From the NCBI RefSeq assembly GCF_026212465.1, contig NC_080049.1, positions 35,736,385 to 35,800,384 of the forward strand: a stretch of DNA of 64,000 bases, given 5' to 3'. This stretch comes from Amaranthus tricolor (taxonomy: Eukaryota; Streptophyta; Magnoliopsida; Caryophyllales; Amaranthaceae). Numbering within the stretch: the first letter of the stretch is position 1; each line of letters starts with the position of its first letter. Under the pieces are notes generated by a model. It was not told the origin of the DNA. It did no database searches and worked only from the letters and a program-made list of their open reading frames with translations. Shown in pieces: positions 46,401 through 57,412 of the stretch. A program made the position numbers and the translations under genes.

Positions 46401-49400
46401 GCGAATCATGTGACACTAATGGATACATATTCAGTTGATGCAGTAAGACATCTGTTTAATTTGTATCTTTTTTAGTATCTGATTGGTTTTGATATGAAGT
46501 TTATGTATGACTAACATAACGGAGAAGCTGACCTGCTACCTGTTTTCTTGAACTACAGTGGCATAAGAGGGGGCTGTTTTAGCATCGCAAATATGATCCT
46601 TGTGAGTGAAGCTTTTCCATGTTTTCTTCTTTTTTCCTTAAGTTAGTATGTAAAATGAGCAGTAAGTGTCTACCTGCTGTTTTCTCCAATATAAAAACAA
46701 AACACCAAAGCTTTAATCCCTACATATGTGGTCAACTATATGAACCAAAACAAATCAGCGTTGAAAATTATCTCTACTAATTATTCAACCCTTTCTAATA
46801 TTAATAATTATATCCAAATCTAATTTATCCTGATTGATAGTGCAAATTTTAATTACCGCAAGCACGGTGTACATGTAGCTACGGGTCGAACACAAGGAGA
46901 TGAGTTAACTAATTTGTTTGCTTTATGACTACAAGACACGGATTAACTAAGTAGTTAGGTTGAGAAACTAATACTACGATGCAAATTAAACTAATAATTA
47001 AAGCTAAGACAATGATTAATACGAGAATAATAATATGACAAATCTAGGGCGTCGGGAATTACCTAATTCTAACATAGAAATCAATTACTCTCATAATTGT
47101 ATGAAGTTGAGTTATTGGCATAATTAAACGTGATCTAATTAACCTCAAGCTTCCGCTCTATTGATCAATATCGGTTTAATACCTTACTAGTATTAATCCT
47201 CAAACTTCCGTTTTATTGGCTAAACTAGTAGGAATTTAACTTAAATATATCTTAATCCTAAATTAATCTCAATCTCAAACTTCCGTTTTATTGAAAAGAT
47301 TAATAAAGATATTTAAACCAAGATTCATTAAGTATAGGTTTAATCATAGACTCAAATTTCACACAATTAATGAATAAAATATCATCCCATGCTTCGAATT
47401 AGGGCTTTTACCCTAACCCTAGAGAGGAAAGCTACTCACTAGACATGGTAATAACAATGCAATTCATTATGAATGATGACTTGATAGAAACACTAAACAT
47501 AAAAACGATGAGTGATTTCAATGCACAAAGATAAATAATAAAGCAATAAATAAAGAAAACTTACTAATTGAGAAGAACGAAAATGTAAATTGCAAGAAAG
47601 TTCAACGTAATAATGAAGTTTAGCAACAAAAAGCTTAAAGAACAAAATGAATTATGAAGATTAAAAACTGAAAACTAAAACTGCTGTATCAAAAAAAAAT
47701 AAAAAAATAACTACCATTATTTATAGTGGCTCCAAAAAATAACTGTCGAATGCACGAAAAAGGCACCTGACGTACTGGCGACGACTCGTGACATCATGGG
47801 CGACGACTCGTCGCTTTGCTACTGCCTGGGTGTGTGACTTCAGTGAGTTGGCGACGAGTCGTGGCAATTTTGAGGACGAGTCGTCACTCAGCCTCTGGAA
47901 TGCAATGCTCAGATTAGAAAGTATGTGACGAGTCGTGGCATCAGGAGCGACGAGTCGTTGCTTTGGCACTGGACTATGATGCTGAGATCAGTACTTATGC
48001 GACGAGTCGTGGCATTTTGTGGGACGACTCGTCGCTTTTGTTCTGGACTATAATGCTGAGCGACGAGTCGTGGCTTTTTGGCATGGCTTAGCTATGACTC
48101 GTTTCTTCTCCTTAGGGCTTGTTTGGCTCGATCTCTTCACTTCTTTTAGGGGTCTTAGGCCATTTCTCCAGGCCTTCACCCTCTTATCACCCCCGGGACA
48201 TAATAAAACTCCGATTTTGCCTCAAAATTACATAAAATACATTATTAAGCACATGAGAAAAAAATATCGAATAGCACTTACAACACTACCTAAAACTCAC
48301 TAAAACATCACATAAGAAGCATAAAAATAGCATGAATAAGTGCAAATAATTGCACTTATCACTGATGAATGTGCTACATTTGGATTATTGTGATTTATCA
48401 AGTTCTTGATTTAGTATTGAAGAGAATAAGGCAAAATTGGAAATGTGTGGATGATATCAAGCAAAAGATTAAATATGTGGATGAGAATTAATGGTCTCAA
48501 GTTCTTTTTTATTTAGCCTTTTTATTTTGGTTCACATTTCATAATGCTGGGTTGCTCCTATTGATCTGAGTTCATGTTCAATTGCAGGTCAAAAGGATGA
48601 GGGAAACATTGTATTCTTCTCTCATGCTTCAGGTGCTGTGCCATCATATGGATTCCAAGGCTTTCCTTGGGGTATAGAACCCCTTCTTTTTTCATTTATT
48701 GATTTGAGTCATTCTCTTTGTAGGATATATCCTTCTTTGATGCTTCAACTGTTGGTGATCTCACTAGCAGGCTTGGGGCAGATTGTCAACAGGTGTCTCG
48801 TGTGATTGGAAATGATCTTAATCTGATATCACGCAATATTCTGCAGGTTAATTTTTGCTCTGATCCCTCTCTCTTATACACACACAGTCTCACACATTTG
48901 TCTTTTTTCTTTTGTCAAATGACTATTATAAACTTTTCTCTAAATTTATTGCACTCTGTTTGCTATCTCAGGGCTCTGGGGCCTTGATCTATCTACTAAT
49001 TCTATCATGGCCGCTTGGTTTGTGCACCTTAGGAATATGCATCACACTTTCATCAATTATGATTGTTTATGGCCAGTAAGTTCACATTTTCATCACACAA
49101 ATGCTTTGGCTTTACTCTAACCAATGACTACTTTGCAGTGCATGGTCCATGGATAAGCTAGCAATCAAAATTCATAATCTGAACAGCTTCTAGGTGTTTT
49201 GGTCTAATTTTAATGTACAATATCTCTTTTACAGAACATACAGAAAGGGAAATGCATGACACTTGTCACTTGTCCTGGAAAATATTCTTGAGGATATTCC
49301 AAGTTTTGAGTTTTGTTAATTGCTTTAGAAATTTTTAGAACTATAAATTCGGTACTGATTTCTGGTATGCGAGTAGAATTTACTTCTGGTTGATAATTTA

Positions 49401-52400
49401 ATGTTGAGCTCTTCTGCAAAGTATGAGAATAATAATTGATCTGTTATCTGCTTTTGTTTGCAAGTGGTAAATTTATAACAATTTTTTGGTTTTCTAGTTT
49501 CTGTAGTGTGACTGATAAGAAATCCAGTCTCTTTCACAAGTTCACACTAGACAACTTACATGGCATGGAACTGATGCTATGTTTTTTTTTAGAACACTTT
49601 ATTTGGGCTATGATTATCAAAACAATCCAATTTTGGCTTTTATTTTGAGGAAGGGTCTGAAAGATATCTGACAGGTACCAGAAGAAGGCAGCAAAGCTGA
49701 CGCAGGAGTTCACTGCCTCTGCCAATGAAGTAATGTCCGTAACATTCCTTAGTTTTTCTGGTTAACGTTTTTTTATTGAGTACTTCGTTTCTGGGACTTA
49801 GGTCGCTCAAGAGACGCTATCTTTGATGCGAACTGTTAGAGTATATGGCACAGAAGAGCAAGAAATAGGAAGGTGCGTATTTTGTGCAAATTGTTGAGCC
49901 AATTTTTTTATGTTAAATAAGCAAACCCATATGATGCATAGGTACGAAGTTTGGCTGGAAAGACTAGCTGGTATTAGCTTACGGCAAAGTGCTTCATATG
50001 GACTCTGGAATTTCAGCTTCAATACCCTGTACCACTCCACTCAGGTTGGTCACATGCTTTTCTTAATGTAGAGATAGTCTCTACTTGACCTCCTATATTG
50101 CTGTAATATGGAAATTGTTGTTGTACGATAAGTAAATATTTTGGACCAATGTTCAACAGCCTTACTCCTCTGAATGGTGTGCATCTGTCGCTTGTCAGGG
50201 TAATATAAATGAAGGGAAAACCTAGCTTTGTCTTTCATGCCCATTTTCGTAATGGTGTTTACTTTTGCCCTTTATTTTCTTATTGTTTCTCCTTAAGGCA
50301 AGGTTGAGTTGATCGTAGAATCTTGGCACACTGCACTGGCTGCTTTAGCCTATTGGTTTTCTTTGATCATACAGAATTTGTCCTCTTTGTTCTCTAACAA
50401 TGATTGTTCTTCCATGTTGATGTTTTGTCTATTTAGGACAGTTAGTTATTTACTATTGCCTGTGTTCTTGAATGTTGCTAATGTAGATTCTTGTATGTAG
50501 TCTCTTGCTTTACTAGTTCTCTGTAGTGATGGATTGTCAATGGTATGAGTCCAACTTCTTATTGAAACTATGGAGTCTGACATATATCCTTGCCTTTTCC
50601 AGATTATTGCTGTGCTGATAGGGGGAATGTCTATTTTGTCTGGACATCTTTCAGCAGAAACACTGACGAAGTTTCTGTTATATAGTGAATGGCTAATATA
50701 TTCAACATGGTGGATAGGGGATAATGTGTCAAATTTAATGCAGTCTGTGGGAGCTAGTGAGAAAGTATTTCAGTTGATGGATCTCTTGCCTAGTGAACAA
50801 TTCACTACAGAAGGTAGAATCTCAGATAAGTATAAAATAGTGAAAAACAAATTTCATCAGCCTTTTTGGTTTCAAGATAACTCTGTGTTTCCATCAAGAA
50901 GGCTCAATATCTGTATTTGACAAAACCCAATCCTTACACTATGTTTGGATAACAATTTTAGAGAGAAAAGAAAGGGAGGGAAGGGGAGGGAAGGGAAGGG
51001 AAAGGAAGGGAAGAGAAATATGAAAGGGAAATAGCTCTTTTTTGTATAGGAGGGAAATGAAGGGAGATGGGAGTTTTACCTTCAAATCCTTCTAACTTTG
51101 GAGAGATTGGAACCTTAACAAAAAGTATCCATTAAATCCTTTCAATTCCTCCCCTTCAAATCCCTTCCCTCCCATTTTGCTATCCAAACAAAGAATTCTT
51201 TCTCCCTCCAAATCCTTCCCCTTCCTTTCCCTCCATTTCCTTCCGTCCAAACACACTCTTAGCTTAGTAGCCCAAGATCTAATTTGACCCAAGTTGTTAT
51301 CAACCAACCAGTTGTCCAGTCCAGACGTGCAAATTCGAAGTGTAACGACGTGAGACTTTAACATGCACATTCGTCTCAAACCCAATATTTGACGTCTCTC
51401 AATTTGGAAACCTGCTGGAGTAACCAAATTAAAGTTCTAGCGTAGCTGCAAAGGCTAATTTGAGTCGAAAAAATGCTCAATAGAGATATGAGATTTGGTC
51501 TCACTATATACAAAATATTAACCATTAAATTTTACTTATGATGAATAAAATTGATGGCCCAAGATTTTTGTTGGCCAACATATACCATGGTGAGTGAGGG
51601 AAAAGGGAAGAAATTTTAGTTGCTTGGTTTGTTAATCAATTTTTCTTCTGCTTATATATATATGGTCCATTATATCCTCTTGCTATCAACTAATGTAGTG
51701 CTTTGATATCTGATACAGGAGCAAAACTACAAAAGCTGATAGGCCATATTGATTTTGTGAATGTCTCTTTTTTCTATCCTACAAGGTCCGAGGTATGTCT
51801 AAATGCTCGTTTAACACTCATCCACTAACTCTGGTACTGTTCTGAATTCTAAAATACTTGCATACTTTCTGTGTATGCTATTGTGCTAGCATACTGCTTT
51901 TGCTTCTTGATTTTTTGCTAGTTAGGTGCTGAATTTGGATTTTGTGGTAGAGCTTCTTAAGCTGTGTTGCTAACCATCTATGTTTCCTCATTACTTCATG
52001 TTGAGTTTACTATTTCTTCCATGTCTTCTTTTATACTCCTAAAATTGTTGGCTTGAACAAATGTGAGATTTTGAATTTTTTTTGTACTTAGTCCTTCAAG
52101 TTCTTGAATTTGAGGGATGTCTAAATGGGTTTACACATACATTCTGCCATTTTCATTTTCATCTCTATTCCTTCACTGACATCATAAGTGATTTGATTGA
52201 ATACGAATTGTTTAAGAATATAAACTTAGGCATCATGTATCTCAAAAGAACCTAATTACAGAATCATGAATACATCTTTTTAACTCCTTGCAATATTGAC
52301 TTGTTGATTGCAACATGGAACTTCATCCTGTTTAGTGTCATATTTTAAGCAGCATTGTACTGCTCTGGGGACTTACTTTCTGTGACTTAAACAGGTACCT

Positions 52401-54382
52401 GTACTACAAGACATCAATATTTCTATGCATCCAAATGAAGTCATTGCTATTGTAAGTGGAAACTATATGACTTCTTTCTTTTCCCTTTCTTCTGGTAAGT
52501 GTGATGTCAATCCAGAGCTAAATGTTCTATGTTGGGCCATTGCTGTGTCTAAAATTTGGTATCCCAGATAAAAATACTTCTTTGAGTAGAGGAGTGGCTG
52601 AAAGGTAGAAAGTTAAAAGAGAAAAAAATGCCTGTTAAAATAGGAACATGGGCTTGCATGTTGCCGCAACAAAGCCCTATTTAGCGTAACTGATCACCGA
52701 GTCTCTGATCTTCAACTGATATATTGTTGTACATATTATTGGTATAAATTCTTGCTGGGCTTTGACCCCTGCCACCCCCTGTTATTCTGGTCTCTGTGGT
52801 ACTTACTTGGTCAGAAAATCAGAGTCTTGAACCCAGAAGTTTGTGTGGCTCCTAAATCTAGTTGGGTCTGAGGCTCAACCAGTTGGTGGCTTTGTGCCCA
52901 CCACTCTATATTATAGGGAAATGGTAATTGTGGCGCTTGCCAATGAGCTTATTTGTCTTAAATAGTTCTACATGTAAATATATGACCTCATGCATGATAG
53001 CATATTGGCATTGAGGAATAAGGACCCCTTTTCATATCTTTTGTTAGGTTGGTCTTAGTGGCAGTGGTAAAAGCACAATTGTGAATCTTCTTCTACGTCT
53101 ATATGAACCAACTAGTGGTGAGGTACGTATCTCGTTATTCATATGGTTCATTTCTATCACACAAAAAATGTATCTTCCGAAGAGGATAACCATTTAATGT
53201 GTTTCTCTCCTTTTTTTTGTAGATACTCATAGACGGTTTCTCTCTCAGAAAATTAGATGCTCAATGGTTCCGAGAAAGGATTGGATATGTGGGCCAGGTA
53301 ATGCTAGTTTTTCTCTGGCAATCCGGGATATATTGTTTTTAGGCCCAGCCAATAACCTGTATGCTGGATGTTTGATAAGTTTTCTGAACCTACCACTTAT
53401 TCTTGAAACAGGAACCTCGGCTTTTCAGAATGGATATTAGTTCTAATATAAGATATGGGTGTCCCAGAGAGGTCACACAAGCAGATGTTGAGTGGGCTGC
53501 TAAGCAAGCTTTTGCTCATGACTTCATTTCATCCTTGCCAAATGGTTACAATACCATTGTTGATGATGATCTGCTCAGTGGTGGGCAGAAACAGCGGATT
53601 GCTATAGCTCGAGCTATTCTCAGGGATCCAGCCATTTTGATTCTTGATGAAGCTACCAGTGCCTTGGATGCAGAAAGTGAACACAATATCAAGGTTTGTG
53701 TACGAGTAAATCATGGAATTTGTCATAAGTTCCTTGAAGCAGAAATATATGATAGATCATTGGCAGGCTAACGAAATGAAAGAAAAAAGTTTTTTGGATG
53801 TGGCTTTAGCTGATAAAATAAATTTTATGCAGGGTGTTCTTCTTGCAGTAAGAAATGATTCACGATCAAAAAGAACTGTCATTGTAATTGCACATAGGTT
53901 TGTCTTTCTTCTACAAAGTGACACCCCTTGATAACGGTTACGAACATGTTTGTCAAGGGTATTGGTTCATGGCTTCATACTATATTGGATTTTTGAATCT
54001 AATAAACCATCTTTTGCAGACTTTCTACAATACAAGCTGCAGACAAAATCGTGGTGATGAGTGGCGGTCAAATTGTTGAGGTAGGTCTTGTATTCTTATC
54101 ATTATATTTATCTGATACTCTTAGTTTGTGAGCCTCAGCTTTGAAGCTATCTTGTGATTTACTTATGAGTAATTTCCTTATTTGAGTGTATGTAAAAAAA
54201 CTTCACTTGTAATAGCAGAAAGTTCATAAGATGAAGCTTAGACTTTTTCCGATGTCCAAAACTAATTATCATTTTATCATTCTTGTTTTTGACATGTGTA
54301 GTTGGGCAGTCATAAGGAGCTGCTTCTAAAAGATGGATTGTATGCAAGATTGACTCGTAGACAAGCAGATGCAGTGGCTTGA
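43453..54382 (+). CDS. ABCB26: ABC transporter B family member 26, chloroplast (half-transporter)
   Basis: Eighteen exons: 43453-43911, 45265-45392, 46559-46601, 48588-48632, 48724-48846, 48972-49075, 49675-49729, 49802-49872, 49942-50044, 50603-50813, 51719-51792, 52395-52451, 53048-53122, 53223-53297, 53412-53693, 53833-53897, 54020-54080 and 54302-54382. They total 704 codons with the stop, close to Arabidopsis ABCB26. Seen: a Ser/Arg/Leu-rich transit-like N-terminus; a six-helix TMD with [20 protein letters not shown] and [14 protein letters not shown]; then one ATPase domain with Walker [10 protein letters not shown] (493-501), signature LSGGQKQR (from 596), Walker B ILILDE (616-621), D-loop SALD (624-627) and H-loop His656 (VIVIAHR). 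Inference: an intact homodimeric TAP-like exporter of the plastid envelope; substrate unknown. ATG chosen at MALATLTF, giving a normal transit peptide. Intron 3 carries a solo LTR and intron 10 a MITE. Introns 1 (43912-45264), 11 and 12 show nothing notable. Confidence 0.95.
46835..48361. mobile_element. Solo LTR, 1,527 bp, in ABCB26 intron 3
   Basis: Starts TGATAGTGCAAAT and ends TTGCACTTATCA: TG...CA termini with imperfect inverted ends. Exact 5-bp direct repeats CTGAT flank it (46830-46834 and 48362-48366). There is no polyprotein, primer-binding site or second LTR, so I read it as a solo LTR left by recombination. Internally, CTCAARCTTCCGYTYTATTG words recur three times (about 47147-47305), and a palindrome-rich tandem array lies at 47778-48082. 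Confidence 0.8.
47778..48082. repeat. Tandem repeat rich in the GACGASTCGTC palindrome
   Basis: About five units of 60-80 bp. Most hold two near-palindromic words (GACGAGTCGT, or its complement ACGACTCGTC) roughly 12-18 bp apart, followed by GGACTATAATGCTGAG or a variant. Unit starts are near 47778, 47849, 47927, 47999 and 48059. It lies inside the solo LTR. Confidence 0.85.
50937..51258. mobile_element. Harbinger-like MITE, 322 bp, in ABCB26 intron 10
   Basis: Starts CACTATGTTTGGATAAC and ends CGTCCAAACACACTC, flanked by TTA on both sides (50934-50936 and 51259-51261). Purine-rich GGGAGGGAAGGGG on the left and pyrimidine-rich CCTTCCCTCC on the right can pair as a long stem. Confidence 0.75.
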
Positions 54383-55436
54383 ACTGCAGACGAATGATGC
54401 AATTGTTGTATGCAGACTTATTACAAAGTTCAGAGCAATCGACTCATCGAGATATTATTTAAACAGCAGTCTCTGCTGCGCTCACTGGTGATTGAAGCCA
54501 ATTCTTTTTCTTCTAACCTGTTAACCTGGTAATGGTATCTCACAGAAGAAAATTGCATTGATCGGTGAATACTGACGATCATTATCATTAACGTGGTTTG
54601 CAGACGCAGCTCAATTTTTAGAGTAGCTGCAACACGTTATCTCCAGAAGATTTCAACGTATGTTCCAATACCAAATTATAGAAACTTGGCTCAATCCAGA
54701 ATTTGAGTTATTTGTATGTGTTATGTGCACAATGTGCAGTCATTTTGTACGAGAAAGAAGCAACGTGTGCGTGAATTGAACTTGAGTCACTTTACTAATC
54801 TTTTCAATGAAGAAATCTCAAACTTTTTGTTCTTATCCTTTTAGTCGTCATTGCACATTTCATCCGACCCGCTCATTGGTTTTTCTTTTAATGTTGTATT
54901 TATTTTGCTGCATTTTATAATTTGGTAACTGAATCATATATCTCTTGTCATTTTAGTTACTCTTTTTATTCCGCATTACACATGTCTTTTACATCAAATG
55001 TCTGCTCATGGCCAAATGCAAATGCATGGCCATAAAGTTTGTGAAAGTGATCAATTGACTCTTTAATTTTGTCAAAAAAATTAAACCCTCTAATATATAG
55101 ATGTAAATCAGCCTCTTATCTTTTAATAATTGTGAAAGTATATGCAGGGAAAGAAATAAAAGGGAAAGTAAGGAGAAAAAAAATAGAAAGATTATATGTT
55201 TTTCATTTGAATATTAAAAATAAAATAACGATTATTTAATGAAAAAGTTATTCGACATTTTGTATTGAAAAGGCCTTTGAACAATAAAAAATTTGGAAGG
55301 AAAAACGTATTAATCTTTCCTTCCTTTCCTTTTTTTTTAAATGCTATCTAAACATTTTCTAAATCTTCCTCGATTCCTAGGCTTAAAACATTCTTTTCTT
55401 TAATATAAATATATTCCTTTTTTTAAACACAATCCT
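54383..55436. other. ABCB26 3' flank and intergenic DNA
   Basis: Includes the likely 3' UTR up to roughly 54850. No other gene or bounded repeat seen. Confidence 0.5.
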
Positions 55437-55483
55437 TAAACATCGCCACCCTTATTTTAATGAATTGACAATTGCCCTTAGAC

Positions 55484-55518
<35 letters not shown>

Positions 55519-55594
55519 TAATAAAAATAAAAATAATATTTAAAAAAATAATGACAATAATAATAACAATAACAATAATAATAATAATAATAAC

Positions 55595-55646
<52 letters not shown>

Positions 55647-55650
55647 AAAA

Positions 55651-55765
55651 AATTTTAAGGGGTGAGTCGCACAAAACCCGCGACTTGGCCACGACTTAGT
55701 CACACGTTTTGTGCGATTGAGCCGCGGCTGAGTCGCGGGTTTTGTGCAACTCACCCCTTTAAATT
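55651..55765. repeat. 40-bp-arm hairpin with AGTCGCACAAAA motif
   Basis: The arm 55651-55690 pairs with 55726-55765 at about 36 of 40 positions. It contains GGGGTGAGTCGCACAAAACC and the GCGACT continuation. The 35-base loop holds a further variant (AGTCACACGTTTTGTGCG). A partial arm recurs at 56068-56085. Confidence 0.9.
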
Positions 55766-55790
55766 TATTTTTTTTTTAGTTTTCAAAATA

Positions 55791-55801
<11 letters not shown>

Positions 55802-55825
<24 letters not shown>

Positions 55826-55851
55826 TTATTTTTTTTAGTTTTTTTAAAAAA

Positions 55852-55888
<37 letters not shown>

Positions 55889-56022
55889 GTTATTATTATT
55901 ATTTTTAAATTTTTTTAAAATATTATTTTTATTATAATTATTATTGTTATTATTATAATAATAATAATAATAATTATTATTATTATTATTATTATTATTA
56001 TAACAATAATAATTATAATAAC

Positions 56023-56056
<34 letters not shown>

Positions 56057-56198
56057 TTTTAAAAAAATCAACTCACCCCTTTAATTTTTATTTATTTTTT
56101 TTTTTTTAAAAATATTATTATTATTATTATTATTAATTTTTTTTATATTATTTTTATTTTTATTATCATTATTATTTTTTTTATTATAATAATAACAA

Positions 56199-56245
<47 letters not shown>

Positions 56246-56250
56246 TTAAA

Positions 56251-56287
<37 letters not shown>

Positions 56288-56290
56288 GTT
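55802..56290. repeat. (TTA)n/(TAA)n low-complexity tract
   Basis: Long alternating ATT and AAT runs in both orientations, capable of self-pairing. It mirrors the (TAA)n run at about 55485-55640 on the other side of the hairpin. Source of false poly-Asn/Tyr frames. Confidence 0.95.
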
Positions 56291-56369
56291 GTTATTTTAA
56301 GTGCAAGAACATTTTTGTCATTTCATCAATATAGAGGTAACGATAAAATGAAAAGAATGCCGATGTTTA

Positions 56370-57412
56370 GCAATACCCTTTTTAAATGCTATTCAAACAC
56401 ATCCTAAACTTTCCCTGCTAGACTTAAACATTCTTTTATTTAATACTTTATAAATATATATATAAATTAGATAAGAATAATTAAATGATTAGTACATGGT
56501 AATTTCACCTTTAACCAATAGAAAAATAAGGATATCATTAAAGAGTACTCCCTATGTAAACGTTCATTTGATTATAGAGTTGTGTATATTAATCACAAAT
56601 TTGCACTTGATGAATAAGATAAATAACAATTAAAGTGAATGGAATGGGATTATAAGAGATAATAAGTGATACTAAAAAGATTGAAAGAGAATTTTGAAAA
56701 TCATTAATCATAATCATTAATAACCCAAATAAAAATCAGACGTAAATCAATTAGAAATTAAATGCAAATTAAGGACTTAAATAAATATAAGAGTTGAAAA
56801 CAAGCCAAAAATTTAGAAAAGATTACCGAGAATAATCTAATAATCTTTCGTGATTTCCCTACAATAATTTCACCTATTGATAAACTATGAATAATCCCAA
56901 CTTTGTGGGTATTTTCTTAGGGTAAACTCGGTAACCGGATAACTCGTTATAGCAAGTTTTATTTTTTTAAAAAAAGATAAATTAAAATAAAATGTCGAAA
57001 AAAATATTAAAAAATATTTTTAAAAAATTATGAGTTTTTTATTATTTAGAATTTTTAATGTAAATTTTAAAATTTTTCTCTAATTTTAAATTAATTTTTA
57101 GTTTACTTTTTTGGTAAATTACCTACTATAGTGGGTCATCGAATTATTCAAATTTACCTTAGGCAAATATTCCTTAAAGTTGAAATTATTTATAGTTAAT
57201 TAATAGATGAAATTATTATAGAAAAATTATAAAAATGTTAAATTATTTTAAGTAATTTTTCTAATAAATTAAGCACAAATAGCTAAAATTAGTCATTCTT
57301 AATTTCTTAAAAAAAAAGAGAAAATAATGAACAAGAGCAATACAACCCATCTCTCGTCTTCAAAGGCTACCCAAAAAACCCAGAATTTTTAGAGCAGAGA
57401 GAAACGTTAACA
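56370..57412. other. Intergenic, upstream of the proline-rich gene
   Basis: AT-rich. The last 70 bases are the likely leader (TCTCTCGTCTTC, then AGAGCAGAGAGAAACG). No other feature seen. Confidence 0.5.

Larger units (their letters stand above)
55437..56369. mobile_element. Non-autonomous element sharing ends with the MULE tail at 3.4-3.7 kb
   Basis: Left end TAAACATCGCCACCC, right end GCCGATGTTTA (inverted). The inner right end, AGAGGTAACGATAAAAT at 56333-56349, is identical to 3669-3685. The inner left end has ATTGCCCTTAGACTATA, whose complement matches the CTAAGGGCA region near 3630. The interior is (TAA)n/(TTA)n plus a large hairpin. No reading frame. I could not confirm a target duplication. 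Confidence 0.7.

Noticed and set aside
46198..46475. Frames around repeated GATTCGCTTTTTGTGATTTGCGA words in ABCB26 intron 2
   Set aside because: Short internal GATTTGCGA-type duplications in an intron; too short and without support on either strand.
51092..51427. 111-codon minus-strand frame in ABCB26 intron 10
   Set aside because: Half of it is the purine/pyrimidine-rich TIR of a MITE; no similarity to a known protein.
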